64,000 bases of DNA from Clostridium yunnanense (GTDB lineage: Bacteria > Bacillota > Clostridia > Clostridiales > Clostridiaceae). This document shows, piece after piece, positions 59,614 to 64,000 of this stretch (position 1 is its first letter; each line of letters begins with the position of its first letter). The position numbers and the translations under genes are program-made. The stretch spans positions 186,001 to 250,000 of the forward strand of contig NZ_JAENHN010000006.1 of assembly GCF_016595795.1 (NCBI RefSeq). The letters are read 5' to 3'. Under the pieces are notes generated by a model. That model was not told the origin of the DNA. It saw nothing but the letters and a program-made list of their open reading frames with translations, and searched no databases.

Positions 59614-61068
59614 TTATTCTGTGAAATTCTCTTTGATATATTTAACCGCATTTTCACCAGCAATTCTTCCTGAATTTACTGCAAATCCTAAAGTATTTCC
59701 TGGAAGCACAAATACATAATCAGGGTTACATACAGAATTTGCATCTGTTCCTGCTGCAAATAATCCTGGTATTACTTTGTCTTCAGTATCAATTACTTCT
59801 GTGTTATAGTTTATTTTTATTCCTCCTAAGCTTCCATATGCACTTGGAGCAAATTTCAACGCATAGAACTTTGGTCCAACTAATGGCTTTAAATATTTTG
59901 GATTTTTATTAAATAATGTATCAGTTGACTTACAGCATTCATTGTAATCATTTAACGTCTTTACAAGTCCTTCTTTATCAATTCCTGTTTTTTCTGCCAA
60001 TTCTTCAATGGAATCTGCTATAAATAATACATCGTTTCCATTTTTAATAAGATCATTCATCTCTTGTTTAAAATCATCCATACTAATATTAGAAGTAACA
60101 ACATTGATTAAATCTAAACCATTTTTCTCATATTGTTTCATTATACTTTCATCTATAATAGAGAATACTGTTCTATTTTTTTGTCTACAGATAGCATTAA
60201 CTGAAAACACAGGATTTTCAACTACAGCTTCATCATAAAATCTTTCTCCATCTAGATTTACAAAAAGATTAGGTTGTCTAAATGGAAGTTCAATTGGCGC
60301 ATATCCACCTGTATTAGGTGCAAAGAAAACTAATTCCATATCCATTCTATCTCTTGCTGCTCCAGCTTCCCATGCCATGCTGATCCCATCACCTGTAAGC
60401 CCTGGTATCCTATATGAGAACAGATCCTTTCCCCACTCAAATTTTGTATATTTATTAATAAATTCAGGACTATCTCCAAATCCACCTGTTGCAACAATTA
60501 CAGCAGAACCAAATGCTTCAATTTCTCCATCTTTATCTTTCGCCACTACTCCTATAATTTCACCATTATCTTTAATTAGACTTTGGATTGGTGATTCTAA
60601 GCAGATTTTAACGCCCAATTCTTCCGCTCTATCAGTCATTGCTTTGATCATAGTAGCTGCCGCTCTAAGTCCAGGTGCTCCTGTCTTTGGCTGAACAATA
60701 TGCCAAGTGGCTTCTGAACCAGGAAAATATTTTGATGGTAGTGCAAATTTTACCCCCATAGCTTCTAACCATTCAATTGTACTTGCTGATTTATAAATAT
60801 AATTCTTTACAAGTCTTGCATCTGAGCGCCAGTGCGTATAATCCATGAATTTTTGAAACGCTCCTTCTCTTGTGCAATCAACAAGCCTTTCCTTTTGCAT
60901 TTTAGTTTCTACTCCTAAAAGCCCCATTGCCATATTGGCACATCCACCAGTAGTATTTGCTTTTTCAAATACTATAACTTCAGCTCCTTGTTCTGCAGCT
61001 GCGATTGCTGCTGCAAGTCCTGCTGCTCCTCCACCTACAATAATTACATCTGATTCCATTTCACGCAT
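59614..61068 (-). CDS. FAD-dependent oxidoreductase, fumarate reductase flavoprotein type
   Basis: 484 aa. Dinucleotide-binding motif VIIVGGGAAGLAAAIAAAEQ at the N-terminus, then GGCANMAMG, VIVATGGFGDSP, and the C-terminal FAD motif GLFAAGTDANSV..., typical of the FrdA/urocanate-reductase/3-oxosteroid dehydrogenase group. No FMN-binding or haem domain is fused, so electrons must come from partner proteins, most simply the two Fe-S/flavin proteins upstream. The substrate is probably an unsaturated or keto acid, but this is inference. GGAGG before the ATG; co-directional with them (60-base gap). Confidence 0.85.
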   Translation of the reverse strand: MREMESDVIIVGGGAAGLAAAIAAAEQGAEVIVFEKANTTGGCANMAMGLLGVETKMQKERLVDCTREGAFQKFMDYTHWRSDARLVKNYIYKSASTIEWLEAMGVKFALPSKYFPGSEATWHIVQPKTGAPGLRAAATMIKAMTDRAEELGVKICLESPIQSLIKDNGEIIGVVAKDKDGEIEAFGSAVIVATGGFGDSPEFINKYTKFEWGKDLFSYRIPGLTGDGISMAWEAGAARDRMDMELVFFAPNTGGYAPIELPFRQPNLFVNLDGERFYDEAVVENPVFSVNAICRQKNRTVFSIIDESIMKQYEKNGLDLINVVTSNISMDDFKQEMNDLIKNGNDVLFIADSIEELAEKTGIDKEGLVKTLNDYNECCKSTDTLFNKNPKYLKPLVGPKFYALKFAPSAYGSLGGIKINYNTEVIDTEDKVIPGLFAAGTDANSVCNPDYVFVLPGNTLGFAVNSGRIAGENAVKYIKENFTE

Positions 61069-61128
61069 ATTTGTTACCTCCTAAATTTAATTAATGACTT
61101 AAATATATATATTAATTATGATTATGAA

Positions 61129-62373
61129 CTATCTTCTTCGTCTTCTCCCAAGTCCAAGGCCTTTCTTCTCACTTAAAGCGCTTTCATCAAAACTCCCAAC
61201 TTCTATTAGTTCTGATGGTAATTTTGGTTTTACTGACCCATATCTCTTTACTGCTTTTACTTTGCATATCTCTTCACATTTTTTACATTTATCACAAGAA
61301 TCTATATCAATCATATGAATTAAATTATTTCCACCCTTGATTGCCTCTTGAGGACAATTAATACAATCGCCACAACCATTACAAACCTTTGGATCTATAA
61401 AGTAATTAGAATAGGCTATACAATTTAGTGTATTGCATATTTTTCTATCAATATGCTTTTCAAATTCATCTCTAAACTTATTAATAGCTGTATATAATGG
61501 ATTAGAAGCACTCTTTCCAAAATCGCACAAAGTTCCAATTTTAATTGTTTCACATAGCTCCATAGCTACACTAATGTCACTCTCTTTACCTTTTCCTTCG
61601 GTTGCATCCTTAATGATTTTATATAATTGGTAAATTCCTTCCCTGCAATATACACATTTTCCGCAGGTTTCTTTGCTATTGTCTAACATTCTTTGAGTTG
61701 CCCAATCCACAACACAGGTGTCAACGTTATAAACCTCTATTTTTGATACTTCTAACATCGTTCCATGCCCAATTAAGTTTGAATATAAAAATGGAGTATC
61801 TAGTTCTTCTTCTGTGAAAATAGCACCTGTATTTCCACCTACCTGTACAAACTTTATTGCTTTCTCAGATTTAGTTCCGCCACCATATTCACTTATAATT
61901 TGCCTTAAGGATATTCCAAATGGAATTTCATAGATTCTAGAATCTTTAACATCTCCAGCTATTGAAATGATCTTTTTAGGAATATAATTTTCTTCCAATG
62001 AACTCTTAAGTGCATAGAAGGTTTCTGCATTATGCACCAATGTTATTTCATTAAATACCTCTTTTTCAAAAACTTTCTTATCACCAACTAACACTACTTC
62101 AATTTCATATTCTTCTAATTTCACTTTGAAATCACTATAAAACTCGCTAAGATAAATTTTAACTTTTTCTATACCTAGTTCATTTTTGCATATCTTAATT
62201 CCATCAATAACTTGATTCATGTGTTTTTCTAATAGATATTTTATATTTTGACTTTGATTACTATCTTCGATAAAAAGGCATGCTAGTTCTCTCCACTCTC
62301 TATTTTTCCATCTATCCATAAGATTTGAATTTTTTATTCCATGCCCTAATATTTTTATGTTTTCTACTATCAT
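61129..62373 (-). CDS. NuoF-like iron-sulfur protein with two ferredoxin clusters, lacking the NADH/FMN loop
   Basis: 414 aa. The N-terminal part aligns in place with NuoF but lacks the GRGGAGFPTG loop that binds FMN/NADH. An SLBB-like segment (residues ~150-220) is followed by the NuoF C-terminal cluster site ETCGKCVYCREG, with a further Cys in GTLCDFG, and two 4Fe-4S motifs (CNGCGDCINCP; CDKCKKCEEIC). An Arg-rich tail ends the protein (GLGLGRRRRR). It is probably an electron-transfer subunit, not an NADH dehydrogenase by itself. Confidence 0.8.
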   Translation of the reverse strand: MIVENIKILGHGIKNSNLMDRWKNREWRELACLFIEDSNQSQNIKYLLEKHMNQVIDGIKICKNELGIEKVKIYLSEFYSDFKVKLEEYEIEVVLVGDKKVFEKEVFNEITLVHNAETFYALKSSLEENYIPKKIISIAGDVKDSRIYEIPFGISLRQIISEYGGGTKSEKAIKFVQVGGNTGAIFTEEELDTPFLYSNLIGHGTMLEVSKIEVYNVDTCVVDWATQRMLDNSKETCGKCVYCREGIYQLYKIIKDATEGKGKESDISVAMELCETIKIGTLCDFGKSASNPLYTAINKFRDEFEKHIDRKICNTLNCIAYSNYFIDPKVCNGCGDCINCPQEAIKGGNNLIHMIDIDSCDKCKKCEEICKVKAVKRYGSVKPKLPSELIEVGSFDESALSEKKGLGLGRRRRR

Positions 62374-62386
62374 TTTTTCACCGCCT

Positions 62387-64000
62387 TTACTTTACCTTAT
62401 ATTCAGTCCAAAATTTTGCTTTTGTAATTTTAGGACGTAAATCACACTGAAGACATCTAGAAGCCTCACATTGTGCAGTCTTTGTATCAAATCCAACTGT
62501 CATCAACTTAAAATTATCCACTCTTTTGTCAACCGGAATACATTTATAATGACTACATTCCTTTTTAGCAAAATCTTCTTCCATTCCTATCCTTTGATTT
62601 AAAGGTTGCTCAGATGATAAGACTTCATCTATTATTCCATCTCCCCCTAAATATTTATCAATGCTTGATACAGCTTTTCTTGCTCCTGCTATTGCCTGAA
62701 TTACAGATGCTGTTCCTGTCACTGCATCTCCAACAGCAAAAATCCCATCTTTATTAGTTTTATTACAATCATCAATATTTACCAAACCTCTTCCGTTAAG
62801 CTCAATTTCTTCAAATGCTCCAAGGTCTGCTCTCTGCCCTGTTGCAAAAATTATCATTTCACCTTTAATTAAATGTTCTGAGTTTTCTTTGATATTTAAT
62901 ATCAATTTCTTATTTTCATCGAAGTGAAAACTTTCAACTTCCTGACATACTATTCCACAAACATTTCCACCATTATCTTCAACTTTTATAAAAGTTCTGC
63001 TATTGTAAATTTGGATTCCTTCTTCAATTGCTTCTTCGATTTCTTCGTCACTTGCAGTCATGTGTCCTTGTCCTTCTAAGCAAACAACTGAAACACTTTC
63101 AGCTCCTAACCTCTTTGCTGATCTTGCACAATCAAACGCCACATTTCCTCCACCTAAAACAACAACCGATTTCTTCATGTCAATATCTATATCTATCAAA
63201 TCTCTTCTTAAGAAATCAATATTTACATACACATCCTTCAAGTCAGCCCCAGGAATTGGAATTCTTACACCTTTATCTGTTCCTATAGCAATTACAACTG
63301 CATCATAGTTCTCTTTTAATTCTTTTAATGATTCTACTTTGCTGTTAGTGATAATGTTTACTCCTACTTCACGAATTACATCTATTTCGGATTCTACAAC
63401 TTCTTTTGGAAGACGATAATCTGGGATACCTGCCGATAGCATCCCTCCTGCTACTGGGAGTTTTTCATATACATCTACTGCATGTCCAAGTTTCGCAAGA
63501 TAGTAAGCTGTAGTAAGTCCTGCTGGCCCTGATCCAATAATTGCAGCTTTTTTATCAGTTTTATCCTTTTTAAAAGCTTTAGCTTTCCATCTATAAGAAT
63601 CAGCCTCAGCTGCAAATCTCTTTAATTCTCTTATTGAAACTGCTCCATTTATGTCTTTTCTCCTACATGCAGCTTCACAAAACCGCATACATACAAGGCC
63701 TAGAGATTTTGGAAATGGTGCTTTTTCACGAATTACTGCTGCTGCTTCATCGAAATTTCCATCCTTTATGTAACGAACATATTTAGGAACATTAATTCCT
63801 GCTGGACATTCCTGCTTACATGGAATTAATACCTCATCTCTATTCCCATCTTTGAATACACCTTTTTTATCTTGAAGCGCTCCTGTTGGACATACTTCAA
63901 CGCAAGCCCCACAAAAACGGCAGTTTGCATCTGACAATGATAATCCATTTTTAACTCCAACATAAATTCTATCTTCTTCATTTTTGTCATAATCTAAAAT
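62387..64000 (-). CDS. GltD-like NAD(P)H:acceptor flavoprotein with 4Fe-4S domain (5' end outside window)
   Basis: The frame is open to the right window edge, at least 537 codons, so the start is not visible; a TTG at 63937 would cut through the ferredoxin domain. It starts with a 4Fe-4S motif (CRFCGACVEVCPTGAL), then a GltD-type Cys-rich domain (CKQECPAGINVPKYVRY; CMRFCEAAC), a first FAD site (AAIIGSGPAGLTTAYYLAKL), an NAD(P)H site (VVVLGGGNVAFDCARSAKRL) and GIFAVGDAVTG. It resembles the glutamate-synthase small subunit/NfnB/HydB-type modules that pass electrons between NAD(P)H and Fe-S partners. It lies 13 bases upstream of the NuoF-like gene, so the three genes form an operon. Confidence 0.85.
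   Translation of the reverse strand: MLDYDKNEEDRIYVGVKNGLSLSDANCRFCGACVEVCPTGALQDKKGVFKDGNRDEVLIPCKQECPAGINVPKYVRYIKDGNFDEAAAVIREKAPFPKSLGLVCMRFCEAACRRKDINGAVSIRELKRFAAEADSYRWKAKAFKKDKTDKKAAIIGSGPAGLTTAYYLAKLGHAVDVYEKLPVAGGMLSAGIPDYRLPKEVVESEIDVIREVGVNIITNSKVESLKELKENYDAVVIAIGTDKGVRIPIPGADLKDVYVNIDFLRRDLIDIDIDMKKSVVVLGGGNVAFDCARSAKRLGAESVSVVCLEGQGHMTASDEEIEEAIEEGIQIYNSRTFIKVEDNGGNVCGIVCQEVESFHFDENKKLILNIKENSEHLIKGEMIIFATGQRADLGAFEEIELNGRGLVNIDDCNKTNKDGIFAVGDAVTGTASVIQAIAGARKAVSSIDKYLGGDGIIDEVLSSEQPLNQRIGMEEDFAKKECSHYKCIPVDKRVDNFKLMTVGFDTKTAQCEASRCLQCDLRPKITKAKFWTEYKVK

Overview
The window is low-GC DNA from a spore-forming Firmicute, most likely a Clostridium (Clostridiaceae). Evidence: strong AT bias, Shine-Dalgarno sites of the GGAGG type before nearly every gene, frequent TTG/GTG starts, a Spo0E-like phosphatase, a YmaF protein, a coat-like repeat protein, an orphan sensor kinase and clostridial-type prophage genes. 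No rRNA, tRNA or CRISPR array was seen.

Layout. 1-21 kb is chromosomal: a DUF711/PFL-family protein, a DEAD-box helicase, a peptidoglycan amidase, an EamA transporter, a shortened WYL-type regulator, UV endonuclease UvsE, a complete branched-chain amino acid ABC importer (livKHMGF, minus strand), an orphan PAS histidine kinase, a Met/Tyr-rich repeat protein, a PcsB-like/3D-domain cell-wall protein, alanine dehydrogenase, a Spo0E-like protein, YmaF, a small membrane protein and a HIT protein. About 21.3-47.7 kb is a prophage on the minus strand, read from right (immunity) to left (lysis): Cro/CI/ImmA switch, a few small early genes, ArpU-type late activator, terminase, portal, MuF head protein fused to a toxin, a toxin/immunity variable zone, scaffold, capsid, connectors, tail tube, frameshifted tail chaperones, tape measure, distal tail and tail-fibre proteins, holins and endolysin. 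No integrase is present, and the replication-initiation gene is reduced to its two ends, so the element looks defective and PBSX-like. 47.9-52.7 kb is an operon for the lower mevalonate pathway (mevalonate kinase, diphosphomevalonate decarboxylase, phosphomevalonate kinase) that also carries a TctA-like permease and a small membrane protein, suggesting uptake and use of external mevalonate. 53-64 kb holds a flavin split-barrel protein, a membrane GGDEF protein, a gluconate 5-dehydrogenase-like SDR, a DUF2334 deacetylase-like protein, a YjdM zinc-ribbon protein and a three-gene iron-sulfur/flavin redox operon whose first gene runs off the right edge.

The most interesting parts are: (i) the prophage MuF polymorphic-toxin locus, with an active-looking HNH (WHH) toxin coupled to a SUKH/SMI1 immunity gene, followed by a displaced second MuF cassette carrying a PD-(D/E)XK-like toxin and a pentapeptide-repeat gene broken by an in-frame TGA; (ii) the mevalonate salvage operon; (iii) a ~96-nt double-palindrome repeat family with three intergenic copies; (iv) duplicated late-promoter-like sequences and a structured leader before the scaffold gene; (v) an orphan LexA box at the right prophage edge.
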